A stretch of DNA of 64,000 nucleotides from Glycine soja (GCF_004193775.1 NC_041004.1:32698411-32762410), one strand, 5' to 3'. Shown: positions 12,988-25,181, numbered from the stretch's first letter. Program-made: numbers and translations. The notes: generated by a model from the sequence alone, not told the origin.

Positions 12988-14079
12988 GGACCCCTATCAG
13001 GGGCCACCGTAGAGTCATTCAAAACCCTAAGTGCCTCAAACCCATTCATACAATTAACATAAGAAGTAGATCCAATATAAATCTTCCTCTTACCTTTGTC
13101 TCTAGTTGGCTTGCTAACCCTTGTCCAAATGTCTCTTTTGTCCTCATTTATCTTCAATTGATGACCCAGTTTATGACATTTCTCACAATATAATGGCCTC
13201 CACTCATACTCTACACCCTGTGATATCTTCCTACCTTCATAGTCTTTGATGGTAACTTCTTTCACCAGGGTCTTTGTAATGTCAACTTCTACAAGAATAC
13301 GAGCATAAGACACTCAAATTTTACTAGCAGTGCACTCATCTGTTACCAAAGGCACACCTATGACACATCTAATCTTATTAAAACTCTTAACTCCCCACAG
13401 ATGTAATGGTAGCTTCGGCAACTTGACCCAAAGAGGTAGTGTTCGCAGCATGTCTCTTTGCAAGTTGAAGTTTGGCTTCCACTCCTTTAGCAACAATGGC
13501 ACATTTCTTATTGTGTAGGGGCCCTTCATCAAAACAACATCCATGCCATCATGTGAATTGAATCTCAGGATGAAATAGCCATCGTCATGGTAATACATCT
13601 CTGGGAGTTTAACGAAATTCCACATCTTCACCATGTAGCTTTTCATAGCATTCATACTAAGATCTTCACCCAAAGCATACAGAATTAGCGTCGTCTCCCA
13701 AAACTTCATCTCAATGGCTATATCATCTTCTTCAATCTCAATCTCCACTTTGCCATTAACCACATTAAGAGCAACATACTCAATAGATAACCCTTTTGAA
13801 GGGTTGCGATTGTCACTAACAACATCCACCCATAGCTTTGGTCGATCCATAGGTTTGATTTCAGCTTTTGGTGATACAGGACGATTATCAATTGATTCTA
13901 GGGTTTCCGCATCTTTGACTTCTACATCTCTTTCCTCCTCAAATTCTTCAGCATTCACATTCAGATCTTCAGTAATTCGATCATCTGATCAAACCAGAGT
14001 TTCCTTCACTGATGATTTCGGTGGTGGAAGATGAGTTACCGGCGACTGAGGCACCAAGTGTGGTCACCTTCACCCCCAT
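12984..14079 (-). pseudogene. LINE ORF1 (DUF4283 and zinc-knuckle RNA-binding protein), broken
   Basis: ORF1 of the same LINE. The probable original start is ATG 14079-14077 (MGVKVTTLGASVAG), with a frameshift near 13985-13990. The frame then runs to the stop at 12984-12986, broken by one TGA at 13314-13316. The central region (about 13314-13750) resembles DUF4283: ...WNFVKLPEMYYHDDGYFILRF is split here as WNFVKLPEMY and YHDDGYFILRF, followed by RDMLRTLPLWVKLPKLPLHL. A CCHC-type knuckle, YCEKCHKLGHQ, lies near 13185. These proteins bind LINE RNA. The 5' end of the element should lie near 14100; no clear target duplication was found. Confidence 0.85.
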
Positions 14080-14100
14080 TTCGCTCTTGCCCCATTCTTT

Positions 14101-16090
14101 TCACAGTAAGTTTTTCATTAAAAAATAGAAGAATTTATTAAAAAATTTATAATAAAACTTATTAAAGAATTCCTTTACCCGCGACTGAGTTTCATTAAAA
14201 AATTTATTAATTTTTAATATTTTAAAGAATTCCTTTATAAAACTTATTCTAAAATAGAAGAATTGAAAGATATAATTATATAATATGTACATGTATAATA
14301 TTGAGTTAATTATGTTTTTTTTTAAGATTCCTACTTTTAGTTCCTGTAAAAAAAACACTTTGAGGGGTCATAGTCCATTAAGAACTTTTCGTCTATATTT
14401 TGGGTCCTTGTTAAGTTGGATTGTTAAATGATATTGTGATACTTATATTAATAATTTTGTATTTTGTAATTTAATATTTTTTATTTCTGTTTATGCAAAT
14501 ATATATTTTTTATTTTAGTCTATATGTTTGTTTTAATTTTTTTTTAAAAGTGCTTTAGATAACATTTCAAATGATAAAAAATTGCTTTGCACATTAAAAA
14601 AGATATTATCTAAAACAAAGGATAAAAATAAATCAAATACATTTTACAATAAATAAAATGAAAAAAAATATTTACAAGAATGAAAATGAAAAAAATACTA
14701 AATTAAAGAAAAAATATATTTAAGTCTAATTATAATTGAATTCAAAAAACAAATCCCTCTCTTATTTGACTAACATTAAATTTTCAAATTAACTTTCTCT
14801 CGTCTCTCCTTTTTTATCAGCATTAAAATTTTAGTTTATCTCTCCTCTATTTTCTAATGTGAATCTAAGATTATGTTTGGTAAAAATGGTTAAAAGTCAA
14901 AAAGTTAATTAATAACAGAAGTTAGAGAATAATAGTTGAAAGTTGAGAAGTCAGTATACCAAATTATAAGTATGTGATAAAATTAGCTATTAGTTGAAAA
15001 ATATAAAATGAAAAAATAGTATAATTATGGTTTATTAAAAAAATAAAAAAATATATAAATATATTAAGAATAAAAAGAAATATAAAAAATTGATAGCTAG
15101 GATTTTAAAAAATGTTACTTCAAGTAACTTTTGAAAAATGAAAAAAACTATTAAAAATATTTATTTACAAAACAGTCAAATAAGTGTTTTTAGTTAGTAA
15201 AAAAATTTAAAAATTACCTAAAGCCTAAATAATTTTAAAAAATATGAAATCTAAGTTAAACAGTTGTTGAGAAATTGGTTCTGATTTATTTAAATAATAA
15301 TAATAATAATAATTCTTTAACTTAAATGAATTTCAAATATCAACCATTTTTATAAAGAAAAATCACGTGAATTGGAGCGTTTTATTTTTCTTCGAATTTT
15401 TATTTGGTATATATAATATATCCACGATAGGGGAAAATATAATAGAAATATATCTCTCAATAAAAAAATATAAATATAGCAAATATTAATTAAAAATGTT
15501 TTCACAATAACAATTTGAGTGTAGAAAATAATATAATAAAAAACTTAGTAATTAAAGTTATAAAAAAGACCTGTTTAAGTTACGTTTATTTTGTTGTCAA
15601 CAAAAAAGTTGCATTTATTTCCATATTCTACATTTTTGAATTAATTTGATTTACTTCCTTTAATAAGTAAATGAAATTTTAAAAAAGTCTATAAATTGGA
15701 AAGAAAAAAACATTTATTTTTATAATATATAGTTTTTATAATGCATTTATATTTACATTATGAGGAAAGAGGAGAAAGAAATTAAAATTTTAATTCTATC
15801 TAGAGAGAGAAGAGAGAAGAGAAAGTTTGAAAATTTAATAGGAGAGATAAACTTTTTAACTTAATTATAATTATTATAGTATCCTTAAATGAGTTTGACT
15901 AAAACAAATTTTTTTTCTTTCAAATTTTTTAAGTTAAATGATAAAGTATGATAATGTTTTTAAAATAAATTTTGAAAAATAAAAGATTTAATAATTTTTT
16001 AGTCCAATTCTTTTGTGTTAAATGCTCTCACCATTTAGTCAAAGCAGTTTTTATTTTAGTTAGGCTTTGACCATCCTTAAGAAAAAAAAA
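14101..16090. other. AT-rich intergenic spacer
   Basis: No gene recognised. At 14100-14260 short AT-rich words recur (TTAAAGAATTCCTTTA and GCGACTGAG each appear twice), which suggests local rearrangement at the LINE 5' boundary. The rest is low-complexity sequence up to the promoter of the second glycosyltransferase gene. Confidence 0.5.
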
Positions 16091-16150
16091 ATTATATATA
16101 TAATAACTAAACCATGTAGCTAGCTAGATGTTATTAGTTGCCTCTCAATG

Positions 16151-16157
16151 TATAAAG
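16151..16157 (+). promoter_or_regulatory. Candidate TATA box of second glycosyltransferase gene
   Basis: TATAAAG lies 44 bp upstream of the ATG at 16195, which would give a very short 5' leader. Another AT-rich TATATATA run at 16093-16102 is an alternative. Confidence 0.4.
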
Positions 16158-16194
16158 GGTCCTCACAAATTAAACGGTATAGAGATAGAGAATC

Positions 16195-19100
16195 ATGGAT
16201 ATACCTAAACAAACACTTGGTAGTTTGGCCATGGTAATATTACTCTTTGCTGGGATTATTTTGGTGTACCACTGGAACTCTTCCTTCTCCAACGAATTCG
16301 TTCTGACGGTAAAGGAACCACTTTGCAAGCAATCAAATCTTGTAAGTTCAAATCACTCATATTTTACATTTGCATGAAAACAAAATCATGGGAAATCTTT
16401 ATTTATAATCTAGTTTAAATTTCCAATCCTTATATACATAATCAGAAGAGAAATAATGTTGCATTGCCATAGATTACTTTTATTTTATTTTGTATCAAGT
16501 ATATTTATGGAGTTTTTTTTTTCTTTTTAGCTATAATTTTTCATCATTTTAATTTTCCTCTAATTTGTGCATACATTATAGACCACTCCCAATATTGAAG
16601 CAAATGGAGATGGCCTTGACACTGCTTTGGCCAAAGCCTCCATGGGAAACAAAACAGTGATAATTGCTGTAGTAAATAAGGCCTATGTTGATCAAGATGT
16701 AGAGAGTGACACCACTATGCTTGATATATTTCTTGGTAGTTTTTGGCTTGGAGAGGGAACAAGGTCTCTCATTGATCACCTTCTCTTAGTAGCGGTTGAT
16801 CAAACAGCCTATGATCGATGTCAATTTCTGAAGTTGAATTGCTTCAAATTGGAAACAGATGGGGTTGATTTTAAAGGTGAGAAAATATACATGTCTCAAG
16901 ATTTCATCAAGATGATGTGGAGAAGGACTTTCTTCCTTTTGGAGGTTCTCAAACGTGGCTACAATTTTGTTTTCACGGTACGTAATTCCCTTTTTTTCCA
17001 TCTTTTTTCTATTTTTTTTTTCAGTTGATTGCTCTTTCTCATGTTTAAGTGCATATGAATCGGTGCTCCAATCTAAAATTAGTTTACTATTCTCTCTCTT
17101 CTCTTTTTTGAACTTATGTTTCACAGATTACTTTTTTTTACAGATAATATTTCATACATAACTTGCCAACTAACTAACAAACATCCCTCAACTATATCAA
17201 GCTATCATTTTTTTTTATCTTTATACATATATATGATATGATATTTTGTTCCTTCTCATATATATCATATTTTATCTTTATCTATAAATAAAATTTCCAA
17301 AAAAAGTTAAAATATTTCTAATAGTGAAGATAAAATTTATATGACAGTTTAAATTATTCATTATAAATTTTAAATATAATATATACATTATAAATTTATA
17401 TGAGTTATATATTATTTATTAAAAATTTAATTATATAAAAATAAAAAGTTTATCCTATACAATACAAAATAAAGTACTAAATAAGACAAAAAAATAACAA
17501 TATTAACGAGATTTGGGGGTAAAAGAAAGAGATTAATCTCTTACAAAATTATAAACCTCAATTTGAATCAGTAGTTGGATTGACAACCAACCTCAAATAG
17601 TTTAACTTTTTACCCCCAAATCTCGTTAATATTGTTATTTCTAATAGTGTGTATTTGATCTAAATTTTATATTTTAAATTTATTAAAATTAAACTAGTTG
17701 AAGGATTTTTTTTAAATGGTTATAATGTCAAATTTTGAATAAAATAACTCAATTTCAAACCTTTTTTTTAGAAAATGAATAAGGATACATTTTTCTTTAT
17801 TTGGTTGAAAAGAAAATGAAAAAGGAAGTTAATTTTCAAAATTTCAAACTTTTATTTCCTTTATAGTTTTTCTTCAATTCAAATTTCAAATATATTCTCC
17901 CTTCCTCATATTCTTTTCATTTTACCAAACAAGGATGAATCTAAACATATTAAGAACAAAATGTATTTTTTTTATACAAGTACAAAATGTGTTGAATTTA
18001 ACTAAAAAAACGAGTCAAACTTTACCTTAATGTAAAGGTGGACATTTATATTCGCTAAACCCTTTGTCAATATTCATTTTTTTGTCATTAAGTATTGCCT
18101 GATTTATCCGGTAAGCGAGGTTTGATTTATTACTAGTTAGGCCGATAAACCATCCATGTCCCGATAGGACACGTAACATTCTTTGTTTTCAGAAGGTTTG
18201 ATTTATTGCCTGATTAATTCATGGGGTAACAAAATTAATTAAATAACAAACTAATTTGGATGTATAGTTGCTTTTCAATGTTTACTTTATTATAAGATTC
18301 AAAAATCTGACATTTATATTTTCACCCTACGCATATTACTAAATTGTAAATTTGTATTTTATACTGTTATTAAGTAATATGCATGATATGATTATTATGG
18401 TAGAGAGAAGGGCATATTTTTTTTATTAAATACGACCTGTCATGATTGATTTTAAAACCTATTGAGCATTAATTATATTTGATAAAGGTCTCAAATCCTT
18501 AAATTTCCTTGTGATTATAGTTGTACATAATATGTTTATATATATATATATATACACACACACGCCAACAATTATTGAAAAATGTATTTTCAACTTCTCT
18601 TCCTAAAGCAGTAAAAAACAAACTTTTCTTCCTAAAAAAAGTTCCGCTTCTCATATAAAATTAAATTGAATAGTTGAATATGAAATTATATCATCAATTT
18701 AACTTTACAACATTTATCCCCTCTAATTCACATGCAACATATTTTTCATAGGACACTGATGTAATGTGGTTGAGAAACCCATTTACAAGGTTGAGTAAGA
18801 ATGAGACAGAAGACCTCCAAATCAGCACAGATGCATACCTTGGTGATCCTTGGTTAGAAAAAAATCCAATCAACACTGGGTTTTACTTTGTTAGGTCAAA
18901 CAACAAGACCATTTCCCTATTTGAAACATGGTATGGCCAAAAGGATAAAGCCATAGGAAAAAAAGAGCAAGATGTTCTTTTTAACCTCATTAAAAGTGGT
19001 ATAATTAAAGACTTGGGACTTAGGGTTAGGTTTTTAAACACCCTTTATTTCAGTGGATTTTGCCAAGACAGCAAAGATTTTAGGGAAGTCATCACAGTCC

Positions 19101-19270
19101 ATGCCAACTGTTGTAGGAGCATCACAGCAAAGGAGGTAGATTTAAAGGCAGTTCTCCGTGATTGGAAGCAATTTAGGAGGTTGGAGGCTAATTCTACGAT
19201 AAATACTCGTTGGACTATGCATAATCAATGTCGACAATCTTGGGGAAGACCTGTAAAAGTAAAGGGTTAA
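16195..19270 (+). CDS. DUF271 nucleotide-diphospho-sugar transferase (GT77-like), copy 2
   Basis: Exons 16195-16341, 16582-16977 and 18752-19270 encode 353 aa. Exon lengths and phases are identical to the gene at 2810. The N-terminal anchor is LGSLAMVILLFAGIILVYHW. The DxD motif again spans the intron 2 junction (FVFT then DTDVMWLRNP), followed by NTGFYFVRSNNKTI and KEQDVL. No frame break is seen. Divergence from copy 1 is mostly conservative substitutions, with more change in the C-terminal 40 residues (for example KVADMKVALRDW versus KEVDLKAVLRDW). Intron 2 is 1.77 kb, half that of copy 1, because copy 1 gained repeats. The pair arose by tandem duplication that included intron sequence. It is probably a Golgi enzyme; the acceptor is unknown. 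Confidence 0.88.
17492..17640. repeat. Inverted repeat with 34-bp arms
   Basis: The left arm at 17492-17525 and right arm at 17606-17640 are reverse complements except for one A indel. The core is ATTAACGAGATTTGGGGGTA, and the spacer is about 80 bp. It lies in intron 2 of the second glycosyltransferase gene and could form a strong hairpin in the pre-mRNA. No target duplication was identified. Confidence 0.85.
18538..18563. repeat. (TA)n(CA)n microsatellite
   Basis: A compound dinucleotide repeat in intron 2 of the second glycosyltransferase gene. Confidence 0.9.
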
Positions 19271-20518
19271 GCATCATACTCATACTTGTATAATTGAATC
19301 ATGATACTCGACATGATCCTCATTTTTATTTTATATGTGTAATCTTTTTTTTATTTGTGAGAATCAAGGATATTATTAGACAGTTTAAAATAACTCATGC
19401 ACCATACTTAATCATATGAGTTAGATACTCTTGACTTTATATATATAATTTAAAGAAACATTTGTTTTAATTTAGAAAAGTAAACATGTGAGTTATTTTT
19501 CTTTGCATGTGCACTAAACATGAAGAGATTAATAAATAAATAAATAAATTTTAATGTATGTTTTTTTTCCCCGTAGAAATTGAAGATATATGATAACTCA
19601 AATATCATGTTTAACCAACTGAGTTATACTTTTTGATAAAAAAAATCTTTATCTTCTTACATGTGTTTTAAAAATATACATATGCAAATAAAATTACTCT
19701 CATAATTAAGGTCACTTCAAGGTGATTTTCTATTTTTAACTTCAAAATTATTAAAAACTAAACTCAATCTATGTTTTGAGTTTTCAGTTTTAATTTATTT
19801 TTGGTTTTTAATTTTAAAAAAGTTGTTTTTGATACAAATTTATGTTTTTGGGAATTCGTTGGAATGTGTTCTTATTTATTAATAGGTTTTATTGGATAAC
19901 GGGTAGTTTGAAATTTTGGGATTTGTTTTAAATAATAAATAACTAGATTTATAAAAATGAAGTTAATATTTTTTTTGTTACTTTGTTTTCTCAATTTGTT
20001 TTCAATATTTTACATAATTGATTATATCTTTTTTATAAATAAAAAATTGGTGAATTAATAATAGATAAAATAAGTCAAATTGTATATCTTATCTTGTTCC
20101 ATTATGAGATCATACGATATAAAAAAAATATTGGCACAAAAATAATTAAAAAATATTTTTAAAAATATCAAAAATAAAAAAATTAATAAATAATGACAAA
20201 CATGGTATATATAGTTTGCATATATATAAATAGTTTTTCTAGTTTTTTTTTTACATATATATAGTTTGCATTATGTAACAATATATGTATTTTATATTCT
20301 TTTTTAGTTGTTAGGTATATTTCTTATTATTATATTATTTAGAAATTTTGTTATTAATTTATTATATCACATATTATGTTTTATTTAATTATTATTATTA
20401 TAATTATTATTATTATTATTATTTAATTGTATGTTAAGTTTCACGTGAGAAAAAGAAAGCTATTGGACTGAAATTAAGGCCCAAAAAATCAAAACAGATA
20501 AGAGATAAAAAAAAATGA
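19271..20518. other. 3' flank of glycosyltransferase copy 2; no gene seen
   Basis: AT-rich sequence with short ATT microsatellite stretches near 20385-20423. No coding potential was recognised. Confidence 0.6.
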
Positions 20519-21722
20519 TTTGTGCATAAGGGTGGTAAGCGGGCTGGCCCGCCCGCATAAGCCCACATTAGTAGCGGACCGGGTCAATCCGCTCCGCTTC
20601 TTACACGGACCAAATAAATTGGTCCGCCCCTGCCCCGCGGATCCCACGGGTCAAACGAACCGGTCCACGGGCCTAGTTTTAAAAGAATTTTAATTTTAAT
20701 AAAAATATAATACAATCAAATTAAGTTCAATACAAATGTAAATAAAATCTCAATAATTAGTCAATTACATCAATAAAATAAATAATGTCTTAACAAAAGA
20801 AAATCCAAGTAATAAATCTAAAATATAAAATTTAAACATCTCCAACATTAAATGATTTCATATTTGAGATAGCTTGAGTCTTCTTCATCTCCATATCTTC
20901 ATCTTCTTTTCCTAAAACTTGAAATAATAATAAATATTAGAATAAAGTCAAGTTAAGTGATTAAAAGACAACAATTATTACATATTATTTACCCTGCATA
21001 TCAAATACTAGTAACCACTTTTTAGTATATATCAAGGCTTGTATGTTGTCAACAAGAAGCCTAGTTCGATATTTGTTAAGCACACGTGAGGAGAAAAAAT
21101 GTTCTTAGCTTGCTACAACTGCTAAATATGATATGATCTATTTTTTATAATAAAAATATATTTAAATATCTTTAAAAATATTTATTTAACAATTATTTTT
21201 GCTTAAATAATAAGAAATGATATTTTTATTATTTATGACTTTCCGATATGAAAATGATAGACTAAAAGAGAAAAAGATTGAGAAAATATCAAAAAAGAAG
21301 ATTTTTAGCACATTATCACTTATCTTTTTTATCTTAATCTTTTATTTTTGTTATATTTTATTTTTCTTATCTTATCCTTTTTTATCTTTATCATCTTTTA
21401 ATTTAAATCTTTTATTTTTATCTTTATATCTTTATCGTATCTAATATATTTCTTTATCTATTATTTTAAAAGAAAAGTTTAAAGTGAAAAAGAGAAAATC
21501 AAACCTAATATAATTGGGTCAGGATCACACAAATTAAACTTAATGCGGGCTGCGGGCAACTCGCGGGCCAAACCCGCATAGCTCGTGGGTTAAACGGGAC
21601 GAACCCAAAAATATGACATAACCATAGACCGTTTAAAAAAATTGGTCCGTAACCCGCGCGGACCACAGGTCCCGTGGGTCAGTCCATGGACCTGGGCCCG
21701 TTTACCCACCCCTATTTGTGCA
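20519..21722. mobile_element. hAT transposon deletion derivative with 8-bp TSD
   Basis: The element is 20527-21714 (1188 bp), flanked by identical TTTGTGCA at 20519-20526 and 21715-21722. The ends are imperfect inverted repeats: left TAAGGGTGGTAAGCGGGC, and the right end read inward is TAGGGGTGGGTAAACGGGC. Both subterminal regions are GC-rich with repeated GGGCCxGCCCGC-type words, in contrast to the AT-rich core. The 8-bp duplication and TAGGGGTGG ends fit the hAT superfamily. A transposase C-terminal remnant is inside (see 20990-21117). Confidence 0.88.
20850..21117 (-). pseudogene. hAT transposase C-terminal (dimerisation) remnant
   Basis: Minus-strand reading at about 21117-20990 gives HFFSSRVLNKYRTRLL and then VDNIQALIYTKKWLL. 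This matches the conserved hATC pattern of an FSS-RVL-YR-RL block followed by -ALI-T--WL. The upstream residues read AS-stop-EH, so the frame is broken immediately before the domain. A possible terminal exon with GKEDEDMEMKKTQAISNM lies at about 20850-20925 beyond a GT...AG-like intron. The rest of the transposase is gone, so the element depends on a partner enzyme in trans. Confidence 0.72.
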
Positions 21723-22620
21723 TCAGTCAAATGACTAGTACACTCAGCATAAGATGGACAATTCCAATATTATTTTTCTGTAAAACTAATACAAATTCGT
21801 AATTCATAAGAGTAAGCTTACGGATTCATAATCCGTAAGTTTAGTAATCCATAACCCATAATCCATATATGAATTGACAATCCGTATGTACGGGATGTTT
21901 TAATCAACTTAGCTAATATGTCAATTATATTATAAAATAATTAATATCACTATATATAACACTAAAATTTCTAATATATATTTAATGCACATGTAAATTT
22001 ATATAATAAATTTTGTGATAATTAATTTTGATCTAATATTAATTTGTTTACATATATAAATTTTTATGAAACCTATGATTTTTATTTAAAATTTATACAT
22101 GTAAAAAATACATTATTAGATTAAAATTACTTGTAATAAGATCAAAATATATTATTTAAAATTTTGGTCTTATTGGCAGTCAGTGAGATAATGGATAACA
22201 GATAAAAAATGAAAAAGACTGATAAATGTAACAAAAGAAGTGTTAACGAAGAAATAGAAGAAAAATCAATATATAATAAATAATCAATTAGAATATTTTA
22301 ATCAATGAAGCTATTAAGGGAGTTTAACTAGCTTAATTGATTAAGTAAAGAACGTGATTTATTGTAAAAAAAATTATATTATATTCAATTTTTGCATATA
22401 AAAAATGGATGTAACTCAAATTAATTAATGTGTCTCAATGATATCTTTATTTTCTAGCCATTGACAATATTTATTATATTCAATTTTTGCATAACTTGGT
22501 TGGAAAATTATCCTTCCTCCTTAAACTTCAAGAGAGCACTTCAAATGATTTTTCAATCAACTTAACGTGGTTAGGTTGGAATTGGTATGTGTGTGCCTGA
22601 TATAAACTTATTCATCAGGG
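21723..22620. other. AT-rich spacer; no gene seen
   Basis: Near 21795-21900 there are several short palindromic or repeated words of the ATTCATAATCCGTAAG type. Nothing coding was recognised. The left end of the CACTA-like element that ends at 23648 may lie here but was not found. Confidence 0.4.
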
Positions 22621-23648
22621 TTGCATTTATTTGGTCATTTTATTATTATATTGTGTATGGTGTACAAGAGATTTCTAAGGTAAATGAGGCTATTTCAGCA
22701 AAAAATAATGCATGTTGGGCAATTGGAGAATTAGCAATTATGGTATGTAATTTTTAATGAAGCGAAAAAGGAGATCATCTATTGGTGTTGGTGTTGGTGT
22801 TATGGGCTATATTGGTAACAAGGTCTTTATCCTTTTCTTTAGAATATTCTTTTTTTTCTTTAGTGCTTGAGTTTGTAGCATTTGCTCCCTACTCAATACA
22901 TTATCATTAATACAATAATTTTCCTTTTGTTATATATGGTTTTCTGCATTATTCACTTATCAATTAGGTTCTTATTTATTTTCTGCTATCTATTGTGGAC
23001 TTGGAATATAATTGGTTTGTTTGGTGGTGCCACACAAACTAATATTTTGTATAGTATTGATATATGGTTTGCTCACTATGCAATACCTTTGGTGACACTA
23101 GTTGGTCAATTTCAGGATTCAGTTGGAATGTTAATATATATGAAGTTTTTCATTTAAAAAAAACACATTTTAAGATGATTATCTGAAAAATTGTTTTAGA
23201 ATGTTTACATTCTAAGACGATTTTTTGAAAAAACCGTCTTAGAATCATCAAAATATTTTTAATTTTTTTAAAAACAAATCATTTTAAAACAGTTCTCAAA
23301 AAAATTGTTTAAAAATGTCTACGTTCTAAAATGAATTTTTTATCCTCAATATATTTTAAGTTTTTTTTTTTTAAAAAAATATGCATTCTAAGACGATTAT
23401 CTGAAAATCCGTCTTAGAAAGTGTATCCTTCTAAGACAGTTTTTAGTTAAAAACCGACTTAGAAATGTAGCCTTTTAAAACGATTTTTAGCTAAAAACCG
23501 TCTTTGAAGGATATCTTTTTCTAAGACGGTACTCTATGGAACTATTATAAAAAGTTCAGACTTTCTACGACATTGACTATGATGACGGTTAATAACCGAC
23601 ATAGAATGCGCAAATTAATAGACATAGAAAATGTTTTTCATAGTAGTG
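22600..23648. mobile_element. CACTA-type element, right end with subterminal repeats
   Basis: The right terminus at 23648, read inward, is CACTACTATGAAAAACATT, a CACTA-type end. Next to it (23160-23560) is an array of short inverted words, CTAAGACGGTT/AACCGTCTTAG, the subterminal motif arrangement seen in plant CACTA elements. It carries a transportin exon fragment at 22680-22742. The left terminus was not identified, so the start given is a lower bound on extent, not a boundary. Confidence 0.7.
22680..22742 (+). pseudogene. Captured transportin-1 (importin beta-2) exon fragment
   Basis: A 21-codon open segment bounded by AG (22678-22679) and GTATGT (22743). It contains NNACWAIGELAI, a HEAT-repeat sequence characteristic of plant transportin-1 (nuclear import receptor), where NNACWAIGELAV is expected. 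The splice sites look intact, but the flanking exons were not found. It lies inside the CACTA-like region, so transduplication is inferred. Confidence 0.65.
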
Positions 23649-23784
23649 AATGATAATTTTGTTAAAAATATTGGCATTAAGTTGCAGACTTTGTTTATGA
23701 TAGAGGGGAGTCCTGGTTTTCCAAACTTTTTGAAAATTTACAAAATATACATTATATAACATATACTTAAAGTGATAAAAAGTT

Positions 23785-24990
23785 TTGATTAAATATTATT
23801 TTTTATCTATTATGTTTTCCGGTTGTTTCACTTTGTTATATTAAATTTTAAAAATTTTATTTTGGTCCTTTATATTTTTAAAATATATCATTTTTGTCTT
23901 TTTTAAATTTTTTTGCTAGAAACGATAGTATTCTATTAACTTTAAAGTTTTAAAAAATGATCAAAATGATAGATTTTGAAAATATAAAAGATTAGAACAA
24001 ATTTTTTTAAAACTTAATATATCAAAATGAATCAATTGGGAAATATATTAAACCAAAAGTAAAATTAAGTTTTTTAAAGTAAGTAACTTTACAGGGTGAC
24101 AACTAAAAATCACCACTATCTTTCTTTTATATTTTCAAAAAATAAAAAACTAAAAAAAAATCATCTTCTCTTACAATAGGGTTGGACAAAGACCAATAGC
24201 GCAAAGAGGGGTCGAATGGTGTGTTTCATTAGAAGATGATTCTGAGTGGCGTGACCGGTCAAACCTCAATCACAACTTGGTGTTGTTAGTCTTTTTCGCC
24301 TTCATCAATGCGTTGTTGCCGATGAGACAATTGTTGTCGTTAGGTGATACGACAATTTCAACCGTGTAGGGAGGTTGCAGTGGAGACGAAAGCGAGGGTG
24401 GACATCGATGTTTTTGGATAGATGGTGAGAGGTAAAGCGAGAAAGGAAAAATACTCTTATCCATTGTGATTGTAAATAATTGGTGAATGAAATTATTATC
24501 GTTATTAAAAGAATAATAATAATGATAATAATAATAGTATAATAATGAGAGTGAAAGTTGTTATTATTGGTGGTTTCAAATCCATCTTTTCTTTATTTAC
24601 TTAGTGATTTTAATTTTTTAAATAAAAAATATATTGACATTTTTAGTCGTCACTATGTTAACTTACTATTTTAAAATTTTAAAAAAACTAATGAAATTTA
24701 AAAAAAAACTAAAGTGGTACATTTCAAAAATATAAAGGACAACAACTTTTAAAATATAATGTACTGAAGTAAAACAAATGTGAAACATAATGAACTAAAA
24801 ATAACATTAAATTATTTTAAAATTTAAAAGTTAATAACACTAATATTTCTAACAAAAAATTAAACAAAATTGACCATAATAATGCATTTCAAAAACATAA
24901 AAAAAATCAAAATAAAACTTTTAAAGCTTAATATACCAAAATAAAATAACTAGAAAATATAATTAAACAAAAGTGACATTAATATAAAAG
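23785..24990. repeat. AT-rich foldback repeats
   Basis: The segment at about 23785-24075 folds on itself: GGTCCTTTATATTTTTAAAA on the left is answered by AAAATATAAAAGATTAGAAC on the right. A related segment lies at about 24640-24990. The sequence between them (24100-24480) is less AT-rich and encodes nothing recognised. They are probably MITE-like or part of a larger inverted-repeat element. Ends are approximate. Confidence 0.45.
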
Positions 24991-25177
24991 TTTGTAATTA
25001 TATAATTTTATACTCTCCATTATATAACATTGATGCATTTGTAAAATGTATAACTTTCCGTTAGCTTTGGTCGATCGCCGCATGTTTTGGTAATTCGGGC
25101 TTGGAGGCTGGTAGGGGGATTTCATTGTTTTGTTTAGTATATATGTAAGTATATATGTTGCACTGGCTTTTATTTGG

Positions 25178-25181
<4 letters not shown>

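Noticed and set aside
13714..14034. Plus-strand frame rich in Ser/Thr
   Set aside because: Antisense to LINE ORF1; composition reflects the complementary strand of an acidic protein.
9534..14110. Target-site duplication for the LINE (TTTTTTAATG on both sides)
   Set aside because: AT-rich 10-mer not adjacent to either proposed end; likely coincidence.
14101..14358. 85-codon minus-strand frame
   Set aside because: Phe/Lys/Asn/Ile low-complexity translation of AT-rich repeats.
22882..23157. 91-codon plus-strand frame with hydrophobic residues
   Set aside because: Tyr/Ile/Phe-rich translation of AT-rich DNA inside the CACTA-like region; no recognisable domain or conserved motif.
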